Source of the DNA: Chamaelirium japonicum
Taxonomy: Eukaryota > Streptophyta > Magnoliopsida > Liliales > Melanthiaceae
Direction: 5' to 3'
Assembly: GCA_947650365.1 (NCBI GenBank)
Contig: CANTAL010000203.1
Span: 186,001-250,000 of the forward strand
Length of the DNA: 64,000 nucleotides
Shown here: in pieces, positions 34,501-49,632 of the stretch
How positions within the stretch are numbered: position 1 is the first letter of the stretch
Layout: each line of letters starts with the position of its first letter
Made by a program: the position numbers and the translations under genes
The notes under the pieces: generated by a model
What the model was told of the DNA's origin: nothing
What the model saw: the letters and a program-made list of their open reading frames with translations, nothing else
Database searches by the model: none

Positions 34501-37004
34501 AGATTTTGTGAATGAATTAGAACTGATCGTACGAATGAATTAGAATGGATACATTCATGCGAATGAATTAGAATGGATTGTATGAATGAATTAGAATGGA
34601 TCCTATGAATGAATTAGAATGGATCGTGCGAATGAATTAGAATGGATCGTACGAATGAATTAGAATGGATCGTGCTAATGAATTAGAATTGATCGAACGA
34701 ATTAATTAGCATGGATCGTGCTAATGAATTAGAATGGAACGTACGAATGAATTAGAATGGATCGTGTGGAAGAATTAGAATGGATCGTGTGAAAGAATTA
34801 GAATGGATTGTATGAATGAATTAGAATGAATTCGTACGATCCATTCGAATTCATTCGCACGATCCATTCTAATTCATTAATACTATCCATTCTAATTCAT
34901 TCATACAATCCATTCTAATTCTTTCACACGATCCATTCTAATTCATTCGTAGGATCCATTCTAATTCATTCGTACAATCTATTCTATTTCATTCGTACGA
35001 TCCATTCTTACTCATTCGTATGATCCATTCTAATTCATTCGGGCGAATGTATCCATTCTAATTTATTCGTACGATCCATTCTACTTCATTCGTACGATCC
35101 ATTCTAATTCATTCGTACGATCCATTCTAATTCATTCATACGATCCATTCTAATTCATTCGTCCGATCCATTCTAATTCATTCGCACGAATGTATCCATT
35201 CTAATTCATTCGTACGATCCATTCTAATTCATTCGTACGATCCATTCTAATTCATTCGTAAGATCCATTCTAATTCATTCATACAATCCATTCTAATTCA
35301 TTCGTACGATCCATTCTAATTCATTCGCACGAATGTATCCATTCTAGTTCATTCGTACGATCCATTCTAATTCATTCATACAATCCATTCTAATTCATTC
35401 GCACGAATGTATCCATTCTAATTCATTCGTACGATCTGTTCTAATTCATTCACAAAATCTATTCTAATTCATTCATACGATCCATTCTAATTCATTCACA
35501 CGAATATATCCATTCTAATTCATTCATACGATCCATTCTAATTCATTCGTACGATCCATTCTAATTCACTCATACGATCCATTCTAATACATTCATACGA
35601 TCCATTCTAATTCATTTGCACGAATATATCCATTCTAATTCATTCGTACGATCCATTCTAATTCCTTCGTACGATCCATTCTAATTCATTCGTACGATCT
35701 ATTCTAATTCATTCGTACGATCCATTCGAATTCATTCGTACGATCCATTCTAATTCCTTCGTACGATCCATTCTAATTCATTCGTACGATCCATTTTAAT
35801 TTATTCATACAATCTATTCTAATTCTTTCACACGATCCATTCTAATTCATTCGTACGATCCATTCTAATTCATTCGTGCAATCCATTCTATTTCATTCGT
35901 ACGATCCATTCTTACTCATTCGTACGATCCCATTCTAATTCATTCACACGAATGTATCCATTCGTACGAATGAATTAGAATAGATTGTACGAATGAATTA
36001 GAATGGATCGTACGAATGAATTAGAATGGATCGTACGAAGAAATTAGAATGGATCGTACGAATGAATTAGAATAGATCGTACGAATGAATTAGAATAGAT
36101 CGTACGAATGAATTAGAATGGATCGTACGAAGTAATTAGAATGGATCGTACGAATGAATTAGACTGGATCGTACGAATAAATTTGAATGGATACATTTGT
36201 GCGAATGAATCTAAATGGATTGTATGAATGAATTACAATGGATCGTACGAATGAATTAGAATGGATCGTACGAATGAATTAGAATAGCTCATACGAATGA
36301 ATTAGAATGAATCGTATGATTGAATTAGAATGGTTACATTCGTGCGAATGAATTAGAATAGATCGTACGAATGAATTAGAATGGATTGTACGAATAAATT
36401 AGAATGGATCGTGGGAATGAATTAGAATGGATCGTACGAATGAATTAGAATGGATCCACCGAATGAGTTAGAATGGATCATACGAATGAATTAGAATGGA
36501 TTGTTCGAATGAATTAGAATGGAGTGTGCGAATGAATTAGAATGGATCGTATGAATGAATAAGAATGGATCGTACGAATGAATTAGATTGGATCGTGCGA
36601 ATGAATTAGCATGAATCGTACGAATGTATTAGAATGGATCGTACGAATGAATTAGAATGAATCGTACGATCCATTCTAATTCAGTCGTTCGATCCATTCT
36701 AATTCATTCGCATGAATGTATCCATTCTTATTCATTCGTACAATCCATTCTATTTCATTCGTACGATCCATTCTTACTCATTCGTATGATCCATTCTAAT
36801 TCATTCGTATGATCCATTCTAATTCATTCGTACTATCCATTCTAATTCATTAGTACGATCCATTCTAATTCATTCGTACGATCCATTCTAATTCATTCAT
36901 ACGATCCATTCTAATTCATTCATACGATCCATTCTAATTCATTCCTACAATCCATTCTAATTCATTCGCCCGATCCTTTCTAATTCATTCATACGATCCA
37001 TTCT

Positions 37005-37034
37005 ATTCGAATGGATCATGCGATCCATTCGAAT
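37005..37034. repeat. 30-bp hairpin palindrome, reverse copy beside the GC-rich insert
   Basis: Arms ATTCGAATGGATC and GATCCATTCGAAT with centre ATGC, about 100 bp before the gene fragment at 37137. Its flanks match the reverse arm near 22440-22620. Confidence 0.85.
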
Positions 37035-37136
37035 TCAATCGCACGATCCATTCTAATTCATTCATACAATGCATTCTAATTCTTTCACACGATCCATTCT
37101 AATTCATTCGTACGATCCATTCTAATTCATTCGTAC

Positions 37137-37810
37137 AACTCCTTCCTAGCGGCCTCTCAGGCAGTGACAGACTCGTCCCGCTCCACGACGACCTTTTTGA
37201 GGTCGTCGGAGGACTTGAGCTGGGATGCCTCCAGCTCGGCCATGCCTGACACTAGGGTCGCGACCCTCTGCCGAAGCTCCTCCTCCTCTTTCAGAGCCAC
37301 GGCGTGCGAAGCCCGCTGGAGCTCGTGGATGTGCTCGTCCACCTTGCGCTCAGACCCCCGAAGGGAATCGTCAAACAAGGCGGCCAGCGCCTTCCCGGCC
37401 CCAGCGACCTCCGCGGCCAGCTTCTGACTCTGTTTCTCCGCCTGCATAAGGAAGATGAAAAAGTTAGCGAGAATTAACATTTTTGGCGTAAGGGCAGAGA
37501 GGGCAAGAGGTACCTCGGCCAGGCGTTCGCTTATGGAAGCGAAGGGGGCTCGGGCGAAGACGTTGCGGCCCAGCAGCTACCGCACATAGTAGGGTGCCCT
37601 CCCCTCCTCCGCAGAGGAGCCCGCGCTGGGACCCCCCGGAGCGTCGGTAGGAGGCGGCACGCCGGGAGAAGGAGTGGGGGCTGGCACCTCTCCCGGGCGA
37701 GCTCCGGTTGCTGGCGGGCTCGAAGGGTCAGCCCTAGCCCCTTTGGGCTCCGACTCCGAGCTGAAGGACTCAAAGTCGGAGCCAATGTCCACGAAGCTAG
37801 GGGACCTGTA
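37137..37810 (-). pseudogene. Truncated fragment of a related element's antisense gene
   Basis: A 674-bp GC-rich island in the satellite. On the minus strand, exon 1 remnant 37810-37514 and exon 2 remnant 37441-37157 flank a 72-bp intron. Before the intron, LLGRNVFARAPF and ERLAE align with ILGRNIFAQAPY and NRLLE of the complete gene. After it, SERKVDEHI aligns with SERRVDEYI, about 17 of the first 43 residues being identical by hand. The protein upstream (SDFESFSSESEP) matches the Ser/Asp-rich stretch of the complete gene. There is an in-frame TAG at 37579-37577 and a TGA at 37159-37157, and both ends are cut by satellite. There are no LTRs and no evident target duplication. It comes from a different, older element. 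Confidence 0.85.
37442..37513 (-). other. 72-bp intron in the gene fragment
   Basis: On the minus strand: GCCGAG, then GTACCTCTTG opening the intron, then CTTATGCAG before GCGGAGAAACAG. It is phase 0 and at the same codon boundary as the 77-bp intron at 11207-11283, with unrelated intron sequence. Confidence 0.82.
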
Positions 37811-40800
37811 GAATTAGAATGGAATATACGAATGAATTAGAATGGATCGTAGAATAGATCGTACGAATGAATTAGAATGGATCGTACGAATGAATTAGAA
37901 TAGATCATAGGAATGAATTAGAATGGATCGTGCAAATGAATTAGAATGGATACATTCATGCGAATGAATTAGAATGGATCGTGCGAATGAATTAGAATGG
38001 ATCGTACGAATGAATTAGAATGGATATATTTGAACGAATAAATTAGAATGGATCATACAAATGAATTAGAATGGATCATACGAATGAATTAGAATGGATA
38101 GTGCGAATGAATTAGAATCGATCGTACGAATGAATTAGAATGGATCATACGAATGAGTAAGAATGGATCGGACGAATGAATTAGAATGGATCGTACGAAA
38201 GAATTAGAATGGATCGTACGAATAAATTAGAATAGATACATTCGTCCGAATGAATTAGAATGGATCATACGAATGAGTAAGAATGGATCGTTCGAATGAA
38301 ATAGAATAGATTGTACAAATGAATTAGAATGGATCCTACGAATGAATTAGAATGGATCGTGTGAAAGAATTAGAATGGATTGTATGAATGAATTAGAATA
38401 GATCGTATGAATGAATTAGAATGGATCGTGCGAATGAATTTGAATGGATCGTACGAATTCATTCTAATTCATTCATACAATCCATTCTAATTCTTTCACA
38501 CGATCCATTCTAATTCATTCGTACGTTCTATTCTAATTAATTAGCACGATCCATGCTAATTCATTCGTTCGATCAATTCTAATTCTTTAGCACGATCCTT
38601 TCTAATTCATTCGTACGATCCATTCTAATTCATTCGCACGATCCATTCTAATTTATTCATAGGATCCATTCTAATCATTCATACGATCTATTCTAATTCT
38701 TTCGCACGAATGTATCCATTCTAATTCATTCGTACGATCCATTCTAATTCATTCGTACGATCCATTCTAATTCATTCGTACGATCCATTCTAATTCGTTC
38801 ATACGATCTATTCTAATTCATTTATACAATCCATTCTAATTCTTTCACATGATCCATTCTAATTCATTCGTACGATCCATTCTAATTCATTCGCACAATC
38901 CATTCTATTTCATTCGTACGATCCATTCTTACTCATTCGTATGATCCATTCTAATTCATTCGCACGAAGGTATCCATAATGGATCATACGAATGAGTAAG
39001 AATGGATCGTATGAATGAAATAGAATGGATTGTGCGAATGAATTAGAATGGACCGTACGAATGAATTAGACGTACGAATGAATTAGAATGGATACATTCG
39101 TGCGAATAAATTAGAATGGATCATACGAATGAGTAAGAATGGATCATCATTCTAATTCATTCGTATGATCCATTCTAATTCATTTGTATCCATTCTATTT
39201 CATTCGCACGATCCATTCTAATTCATTCGCACAATCTATTCTAATTCATTCGTACGATCTATTCTAATTCATTCGTACGATCCATTCTAATTCATTCATA
39301 CAATCCATTCTAATTTATTCTCACGAATGTATCCATTCTAATTCATTCGTACGATCCATTCTAATTCATTCGCACAATCTATTCTAATTCATTCATACGA
39401 TCCATTCTAATTCATTCGCATGAATGTATCCATTCTAATTCATTCATACGATCCATTCTACTTCATTCGTACTATCCGTTCTAATTCACTCATACGATCC
39501 ATTCTAATTCATTCATACGATCCATTCTAATTCATTTGCACGAATATATCCATTCTAATTCATTCGTACGATCCATTCTAATTCCTTCGTACGATCCATT
39601 CTAATTCCTTCGTACGATCCATTCTATTTCATTCGTATGATGCATTCTAATTCCTTCGTACGATCCATTCTAATTCCTTCGTATCCATTCTAATTCACTC
39701 ATACGATCCATTCTAATTCATTCGTACGATCCATTCTAATTCATTCATACAATCCATTCTAATTCATTCGCACGAATGTATCCATTCTAATCTATTCGTA
39801 CGATCCATTCTAATCCATTCGTACGATCCATTCTAATTCATTCGCATGAATATAACCATTCTAATTCATTCGTACGATCCATTCTAATTCATTCGTCCGA
39901 TCCTTTCTAATTCATTCGCACGAATGTATCCATTCTAATTCATTCGTACGATCCATTCTAATTAATTCGTACGATCCATTCTAATTCATTCGTAAGATCC
40001 ATTCTAATTCATTCGTACGATCCATTCTAATTCATTCGTACGATCCATTCTAATTCATTCGCACGAATGTATCCATTTAGTTCATTCGTACGATCCATTC
40101 TAGTTCTTTCGTACGATCCATTGTAATTCATTCGTACGATCCATTCTAATTCATTTGTATGATCCATTCTAATTAATTCGTATGATCCATTCTAATTTAT
40201 TCGTACGATCCATTCTAATTCATTCATACAATCCATTCTAATTCATTCTCACGAATGTATCCATTCTAATTAATTCGTACGATCTATTCTAATTCATTCG
40301 TATGATCCATTCTTATTCATTCGCACGATCCAGTCTAATGGATTCGCACGATCCATTCTAATTCATTCGCACGAATGTATCCATTCTAATTCATTCGTAC
40401 GATCCATTCTAATTCATTAATATGATCCATTCTAATTCATTCGTACGATCCATTCTAATTCATATGCACAAAGGTATCCATTCTAATCCATTCGTACGAT
40501 CCATTCTAATTCATTCGTACGATCCATTCTAATTCATTCGCTCGAATGTATCCATTCTAATCCATTCGTACGATCCATTCTAATCCATTCGTACGATCCA
40601 TTCTAATTCATTCGCATGAATGTAACCATTCTAATTCATTCATTTGATCCATTCTAATTCATTCGTACGATCCATTCTATTTCATTCGTCCGATCCATTC
40701 TAATTCATTCGCACGAATGTATCCATTCTAATTCATTCGTACGATTCATTCTAATTCATTCGTACGATCCATTCTAATTCATTCGTAAGATCCATTCTAA

Positions 40801-41862
40801 TTCATTCGTACTATCCATTCTAATTCATTTGTACAATCCATTCTAATTCATTTGCACGAATGTATCCATTCTAGTTCATTCGTACGATCCATTCTAATTC
40901 ATTCGTATGATCTATTCTCATTCATTCGCACGATCCATTCTAATTCATTCGTACGATCAATTCTAATTCATTCGCACGAATGTATCTATTCTAATTCATT
41001 CATACGATCCATTCTAATTCATTCGTACGATCCATTCTAATTCACTCATACGATCCATTCTAATACATTCATACAATCCATTGTAATTCATTTGCACGAA
41101 TATATCCATTCTAATTCATTCGCACGATCCATTCTAATTCCTTCGTACGATCCATTCTAATTCATTCGTACGATCTGTTCTAATTCATTCGTACGATCCA
41201 TTCTAATTCCTACGTACGATCCATTCTAATTCATTCGTACGATCCATTCTAATTCATTCGTACAATCTATTCTAATTCATTCTTACGAATGGATACATTC
41301 GTGTGAATGAATTAGAATGGATCGTACGAATGGATACATTCGTGTGAATGAATTAGAATGGATCGTACGAATGAGTAAGAATGGATCGTACGAATGAAAT
41401 AGAATGGATTGCACGAATGAATTAGAATGGATCGTACGAATGAATTAGAATGGATCGTGTGAAAGAATTAGAATGGATTGTATGAATGAATTAGAATGGA
41501 TCGTACGAAGGAATTAGAATGGATCGTACGAAGGAATTAGAATGGATCGTACGAATGAATAAGAATGGATCGTACGAATGAATTAGAATAGATCGTACGA
41601 ATGAATTAGAATGGATCGTACGAAGGAATTAGAATGGATCGTACGAATAAATTAGAATGGATATATTCGTGCAAATGAATTAGAATGGATCGTATGAATG
41701 TATTAGAATGGATCGTATGAGTGAATTAGAATGGATCGTACGAATGAATTAGAATGGATCGTATGAATGAATTAGAATGGATCGTGCGAAAGAATTAGAA
41801 TGCATTGTATGAATGAATTAGAATGGATCGTATGAATGAATTAGAATGGATCGTGCGAATGA

Positions 41863-41892
41863 ATTCGAATGGATCGCATGATCCATTCGAAT
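41863..41892. repeat. 30-bp hairpin palindrome
   Basis: Identical to 21824-21853 with the same centre GCAT. The surrounding half kilobase (about 41640-42120) also matches 21610-22170, so the block was duplicated about 20 kb apart. Confidence 0.85.
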
Positions 41893-44859
41893 AGAATGGA
41901 TCATATGAATGAATTAGAATGGATCGGGCGAATAAATTAGAATGGATTGTAGGAATGAATTAGAATGGATCGTATGAATGAATTAGAATGGATCGTATGA
42001 ATGAATTAGAATGGATCGTGCGAATGAATTACAATGGATCGTACGAATGAATTAGAATGGATCGTACGAATGAATTAGAATGGATCATACGAATGAATTA
42101 GAATGGTTTGTGCGAATGGATCATACGTATGATCCATTCTAATTCATTCGTACGATCCATTCTAATACATTCGTATGATTCATGCTAATTCATTCGCACG
42201 ATCCATTCTAATTCATTCATACGATCCATTCTTATTCATTCATACGATCCATTCTAATTCATTCGCACAATCCATTCTAATTCATTCGTACAATCCATTC
42301 TAATTCGTTCGTATGATCCATTCTAACTCATTCGGTGGATCCATTCTAATTCATTCGTACGATCCATTCTAATTCATTCCAACGATCCATTCTAATTTAT
42401 TCGTATGATCCATTCTAATTCATTAGTACGATCTATTCTAATTCATTTCCACGAATGTAACCATTCTAATTCATTCATACGATTCATTCTAATTCATTCG
42501 TATGAGCTATTCTAATTCATTCGTATGATCCATTCTAATTCATTCGTATGATCCATTGTAATTCATTCATACAATCCATTTAGGTTCATTCGCACAAATG
42601 TATCCATTCAAATTCATTCGTACGATCCAGTCTAATTCATTCGTATGATCCATTCTAATTTATTCGTACGATCTATTCTAATTCATTCATACGATCCATT
42701 CTAATTCATTCGTACGATCCATTCTAATTCCTTCGTACGATCCATTTTAATTCATTCGTATGATCCATTCTAATTTATTCGTACAATCTATTCTAATTCT
42801 TTCGTACGAATGGATACATTCGTGTGAATGAATTAGAATGGATCGTACGAATGAGTAAGAATGGATCGTACGAATGAAATAGAATGGATTGCACGAATGA
42901 ATTAGAATGGATCGTACGAATGAATTAGAATGGATCGTGTGAAAGAATTAGAATGGATTGTATGAATGAATTAGAATGGATCGTACGAATGAATTAGAAT
43001 GGATCGTACGAAGGAATTATAATGGATCGTACGAATGAATTAGAATGGATCGTACGAATGAATTAGAATAGATCGTATGAATGAATTAGAATGGATCGTA
43101 CGAAGGAATTAGAATGGATCGTATGAGTGAATTAGAATGGATCGTACGAATGAATTAGAATGGATCGTATGAATGAATTAGAATGGATACATTCGTGTGA
43201 ATGAATTAGAATGGATCGTATGAATGAATTAGAATAGATTTTGTGAATGAATTAGAACTGATCGTACGAATAAATTAGAAAGGATACATTCGTGCGAATG
43301 AATTAGAATGGATTGTATGAATGAATTAGAATGGATCGTACGAATGAACTAGAATGGATACATTCGTGCGAATGAATTAGAATGGATCGTACGAATGAAT
43401 TAGAATGGATCGTACGAATGAATTAGAATGGATCTTACGAATGAATTAGAATGGATCGTACGAATGAATTAGAATGGATCCTACAAATGAATTAAAATGG
43501 ATACATTCGTGCGAATGAATTAGAATGGATCGGACGAATGAATTAGAATGGATCGTACGAATGAATTAGAATGGATCGTACGAATGAATTAGAATGGATC
43601 GTACGAATAAATTAGAATGGATACATTCGTCCGAATAAATTAGAATGGATCATACGAATGAGTAAGAATGGATCGTATGAATGAAATAGAATAGATTGTA
43701 CGAATGAATTAGAATGGATCCAACGAATGAATTAGAATGGATCGTGTGAAAGAATTAGAATGGATTGTATGAATGAATTAGAATGGATCGTATGAATGAA
43801 TTAGAATGGATCGTGCGAATGAATTCGAATGGATCGTACGAATTCATTCTAATTCATTCATACAATCCATTCTAATTCTTTCACACGATCCATTCTAATT
43901 CATTCGTACGTTCCATTCTAATTCATTAACACGATCCATGCTAATTCATTCGTTCGATCAATTCTAATTCATTAGCACGATCCATTCTAATTCATTCGTA
44001 CGATCCATTTTAATTCATTCGCACGATCCATTCTAATTCATTCATAGGATCCATTCTAATTCATTCATACAATCCATTCTAATTCATTCGCACGAATGTA
44101 TCCATTCTAATTCATTCGTACGATCAGTTCTAATACATTCACAAAATCTATTCTAATTCATTCATACGATCCATTCTAATTTATTCACATGAATGTATCC
44201 ATTCTAATTCATTCATACGATCCATTCTAATTCATTCGTACGATCCATTCTAATTCACTCATACGATCTATTCTAATACATTCGTATGATCCATTCTAAT
44301 TTCGAATGAATTAGAATGGATCTTACGAATGAATTAGAATGGATACATTCGTACGAATGAAATAGAATGGATCGTACCAATAAATAAGAATGGATCGTAA
44401 TGGATCGTACGAATGAACTAGAATGGATACATTCGTACGAATGAATTAGAATGGATCGTACGAATGAATTAGAATGGATCGTACGAATGAATTAGAATGG
44501 ATCGTACGAATGAATTAGAATGGATTGTACGAATAAATTAGAATGGACACATTCGTGCGAATGAATTAGAATGGATCGGACGAATGAATTAGAATGGATC
44601 GTATGAATGAATTAGAATAGATCAAATGAATGAATTAGAATGGTTACATTCATGCGAATGAATTAGAATGGATCGTACGAATGGATTAGAATGGATCGTA
44701 CGAATGGATTAGAATGGATACATTCGAGCGAATGAATTAGAATGGATCGTACGAATGAATTAGAATGGACCGTACGAATGAATTAGAATGGATCGTACGA
44801 ATGAATTAGAATGGATCATGTGAAAGAATTGGAATGGATTGTATAAATGAATTAGAATA

Positions 44860-45520
44860 GATTGTATGAATGAATTAGAATGGATCGTACGAATGAATTA
44901 GAATGGATCGTACGAATGAATTAGAATGGATACATTCGTGCGAATGAATTAGAATGGATCGTGCGAATCAATTAGACTGGATCGTGCGAATGAATAAGAA
45001 TAGATCATACGAATGAATTAGAATGGATCGTACGAATTAATTAGAATGGATACATTCGTGCGAATGAATTAGAATGGATTATATGAATCAATTAGAATGG
45101 ATCGTACGAATGAATTAGAATGGATCATACGAATTAATTAGAATGGATCATACGAATGAATTAGAATGGATCGTACGAATGAATTAGAATGGATCGTACG
45201 AATGAATTAGAATGGATCATATTAATGAATTAGAATGGATCGTACGAATGAATTAGAATGGATACATTCGTGCGAATGAATTAGAATGGATCGTGCGAAT
45301 CAATTAGACTGGATCGTGCGAATGAATAAGAATAGATCATACGAATGAATTAGAATGGATCGTACGAATTAATTAGAATGGATACATTCGTGCGAATGAA
45401 TTAGAATGGATTATATGAATCAATTAGAATGGATCGTACGAATGAATTAGAATGGATCATACGAATTAATTAGAATGGATCATACGAAATGAATTAGAAT
45501 GGATCGTACGAATGAATTAG
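44860..45520 (+). repeat. Two tandem copies of a 332-bp higher-order unit
   Basis: The marker monomer GTGCGAATCAATTAGACTGG occurs at 44961 and again at 45293, exactly 332 bp apart, and the following monomers agree in order. 332 bp equals twelve 23-bp plus two 28-bp units. The second copy has one extra A near 45487. Related single copies lie near 20120 and 30610. Confidence 0.8.
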
Positions 45521-48500
45521 AATGGATCGTACGAATGAATTAGAATGGATACATTCGTGCGAATGAATTAGAATGGATTGTGCGAATGAATAAGAACAGA
45601 TCGTGCGAATGAATTAGAATGGATCGTACGAATGAATTAGAATGGATCGTGCGAATGAATTAGAATTGATCGTACGAATGAATTAGAATGGATACATTTG
45701 TGCGAATGAATTAGAATGGATCGTATGAATGAATTACAATGGATCGTATGAATGAATTAGAATGGATCGTACGAATGAATTAGAATGGATCGTGCGAATG
45801 AATTAGAATGGATCGTACGAATGAATTAGAATGGATCGTACGAATGAACTAGAATGGATACATTCGTGCGAATGAATTAGAATGGATCGTACGAATGAAT
45901 TAGAATGGATCGTACGAATGAATTAGAATGGATCTTACGAATGAATTAGAATGGATCGTATGAATGAATTAGAATGGATCGTACGAATGAATTAGAATGG
46001 ATACATCCGTCCGAATGAATTAGAATAGATCGGACGAATGAATTAAAATGGATCGTACGAATGAATTAGAATGGATCGTACGAATGAATTAGAATGGATT
46101 GTACGAATAAATTAGAATGGATACATTCGTCCGAATGAATTAGAATGGATCATACGAATGAGTAAGAATGGATCGTATGAATGAAATAGAATAGATTGTA
46201 CAAATGAATTAGAATGGATCCTACGAATGAATTAGAATGGATCGTGTGAAAGAATTAGAATTGATTGTATGAATGAATTAGAATGGATCGTATGAATGAA
46301 TTAGAATGGATCGTGCGAGTGAATTCGAATGGATCGTACGAATTCATTCTAAGTCATTCATACAATCCATTCTAATTTTTTCACATGATCCATTCTAATT
46401 CATTCGTATGTTCCATTCTAATTCATTAGCACGATCCATGCTAATACATACATTCGATCAATTCTAATTCATTAGCACGATCCATTCTAATTCATTCGTA
46501 CGATCCATTCTAATTCATTCGCACGATCCATTCTAATTCATTCATAGGATCCATTCTAATTCATTCATACGATCTATTCTAATTCTTTCGCACGAATTTA
46601 TCCATTCTAATTCATTCGCACGAATGTATCCATTCTAATTCATTCGTACGATGCATTCTAATTCATTCGTACGATCCATTCTAATTCATTCGTATGATCC
46701 ATTCTAGTTCATTCATACGATCTATTCTAATTCATTCATACAATCCATTCTAATTCTTTCACACGATCCATTCTAATTCATTCGTACGATCCATTCTAAT
46801 TCATTCGCACAATCCATTCTATTTCATTCGTACGATCCATTCTTACTCATTGGTACGATCCATTCTAATTCATTCGCACGAATGTATCCATTCTAATTCA
46901 TTCGTACGAATCCATTCTAATTCATTCGTACAATCCATTCTATTTCATTCGTACGATCCATTCTTACTCATTCGTATGATCCATTCTAATTCATTCGCAC
47001 GAATGTATCCATTCTAAATCATTTGTACGATCCATTCTAATTCATTCGTACGATCCATTCTAAATCATTCGTACAATCCATTCTATTTCATTCCTACGAT
47101 CAATTCTAATTCATTAGCACGATCCATTCTAATTCATTCGTACGATCCATTCAAATTCATTCGCACGATCCATTCTAATTCATTCGTACAATCCATTCTA
47201 TTTCATTCGTACGATCCATTCTTACTCATTCGTATGATCCATTCTAATTCATTCACACGAATGTATCCATTCTAATCCATTCGTACGATCCATTCTAATT
47301 CATTCGCATGAGTGTAACCATTCTAATTCATTCATTTGATCCATTCTAATTCATTCATACGATCCATTCTAATTCATTCTTCCGATCCATTCTAATTCAT
47401 TCACACGAATGTATCCATTCTTAACCATTCATACGATCCATTCTAATTTATTCGTATGATCCATTCTAATTCATTCGTAAGATCCATTCTAATTCATTCG
47501 TACGATCCATTCTAATTCATTCGTACGATCCATTCTAATTCATTCGCACGAATGTATCCATTCTAGTTCATTCGTACGATCCATTCTAATTCATTCGTAC
47601 GATCCATTTTAAATCATTCTCACGATCCATTCTAATTCATTCGTACGATCCATTCTAATTCATTCGCACGAATGTATCCATTCTAATTCATTCGTACATA
47701 CGATCCATTCTAATTCATTCGCACGAATGTATCCATTCTAATTCATTTGTATAATCCATTCTATTTCATTCGTACGATCCATTCTTACTCATTCGTATCA
47801 TCCATTCTAATTCATTCGCACGAATGTATCCATTCTAATTCATTCGTACGATCCATTCTAATTCATTCGCACGATCCATTCTAATTCATTTGTAAGATCC
47901 ATTCTAATTCATTTGTAGATCCATTCAAATTCATTCGTACGATCCATTCTAATTCATTCGCATGAATGTATCCATTCTAGTTCATTCGTACGATCCATTC
48001 TAATTCATTCGTACGATCCATTCTAATTTATTCGCACGATCCATTCTAATTCATTCGTACGATCAATTCTAATTCATTCGCACGAATGTATCCATTCTAA
48101 TTCATTCGTACGATCCTGAATTAGAATGGATCGTACGAATGAATTAGAATGGATCGTATGAATGAACTAGAATGGATACATTCGTGCGAATGAATTAGAA
48201 TGGATCGTACGAATGAATTAGAATGGATCGTACGAATAAATTAGAATGGATCATACGAATGAATTAGAATGGATCATACGAATGAGTAAGAATGGATCGT
48301 ACGAATGAAATAGAATGGATTGTACGAATAAATTAGAATGGATCGTACGAATGAATTAGAATGGATCATGTGAAAGAATTAGAATGGATTGTATGAATGA
48401 ATTAGAATGGATCATATGAATGAATTAGAATGGATCGTGCGAATGAATTCGAATGGATCGTACGAATGAATTAGAGTGGATCGTACGAATGAATTAGAAT

Positions 48501-49602
48501 GGATACATTCGTGCGAATGAATTAGAATGGATACATTCGTGCGAAAGAATTAGAATAGATCGTATGAATGAATTAGAATGGATCCTATGAATGAATTAGA
48601 ATAGATCGTGCGAATGAATTAGAATGGATCGTACGAATGAATTAGAATGGATCGTGCTAATGAATTAGAATTGATCGAACGAATGAATTAGCATGGATCG
48701 TGCTAATGAATTAGAATGGAACGTACGAATGAATTAGAATGGATCGTGTGAAAGAATTAGAATGGATTGTATGAATGAATTAGAATGAATTCGTATGATC
48801 CATTCGAATTTATTCGCACGATCCATTCTAATTCATTCATACGATCCATTCTAATTCATTCATACAATCCATTCTAATTCTTTCACACGATCCATTCTAA
48901 TTCATTCGTAGGATCCATTCTAATTCATTTGTACAATCTATTCTATTTCATTCGTACGATCCATTCTTACTCATTCGTATGATCCTTTCTAATTCATTCG
49001 GACGAATGTATCCATTCTAATTTATTCGTACGATCCATTCTAATTCATTCGTACGATCCATTCTAATTCATTCGTACGATCCATTCTTACTCATTCGTAT
49101 GATCCATTCTAATTCATTCGTACGATCCATTCTAATTCATTCGTACGATTCATTCTAATTCATTCGCACAATCTATTCAAATTCATTCGTACGATCCATT
49201 CTAATTCATTCGTATGATCGTACGAATGAATTAGAATGGATCGTACGGAATGAATTAGAATGGATTGTATGAATGAATTAGAATGGATACATTTGTGCGA
49301 ATGAATTAGAATGGATCATACGAATGAGTAAGAATGGATCGTACGAATGAATAGAATGGATTGTACGAATGAATTAGAATGGATCGTACAAATGAATTAG
49401 AATGGATCGTACGAATGAATTAGAATGGATCATACGAATGAGTAAGAATGGATCGTATAAATGAAATAGAATGGATTGTACGAATGAATTAGAATGGATC
49501 GTACGCATGAATTAGAATGGATTGTGTGTAAGAATTAGAATGCATTGTATGAATGAATTAGAATGGATCGTATGAATGAATTAGAATGGATCGTGCGAAT
49601 GA

Positions 49603-49632
49603 ATTCGAATGGATCGCATGATCCATTCAAAT
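49603..49632. repeat. 30-bp hairpin palindrome, one mismatch
   Basis: Third forward copy of the hairpin, centre GCAT. The right arm has CATTCAAAT in place of CATTCGAAT, so one pair is lost. Confidence 0.8.

Larger units (their letters stand above)
20025..37136. repeat. 23/28-bp satellite array, middle block
   Basis: The same satellite as at 1-6645, without any gene. Strand switches by my reading lie near 22174, 22712, 23303, 24759, 26435, 27303, 28233, 28743, 28913, 30078, 32408, 32575, 34830, 35955 and 36665. Several switch points have the same local sequence, such as GTACGAATTCATTC at about 23303 and 28233 and GAATGAATTCGTACGATC at about 26431 and 34827. They were therefore amplified together with their flanks. 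Confidence 0.97.
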
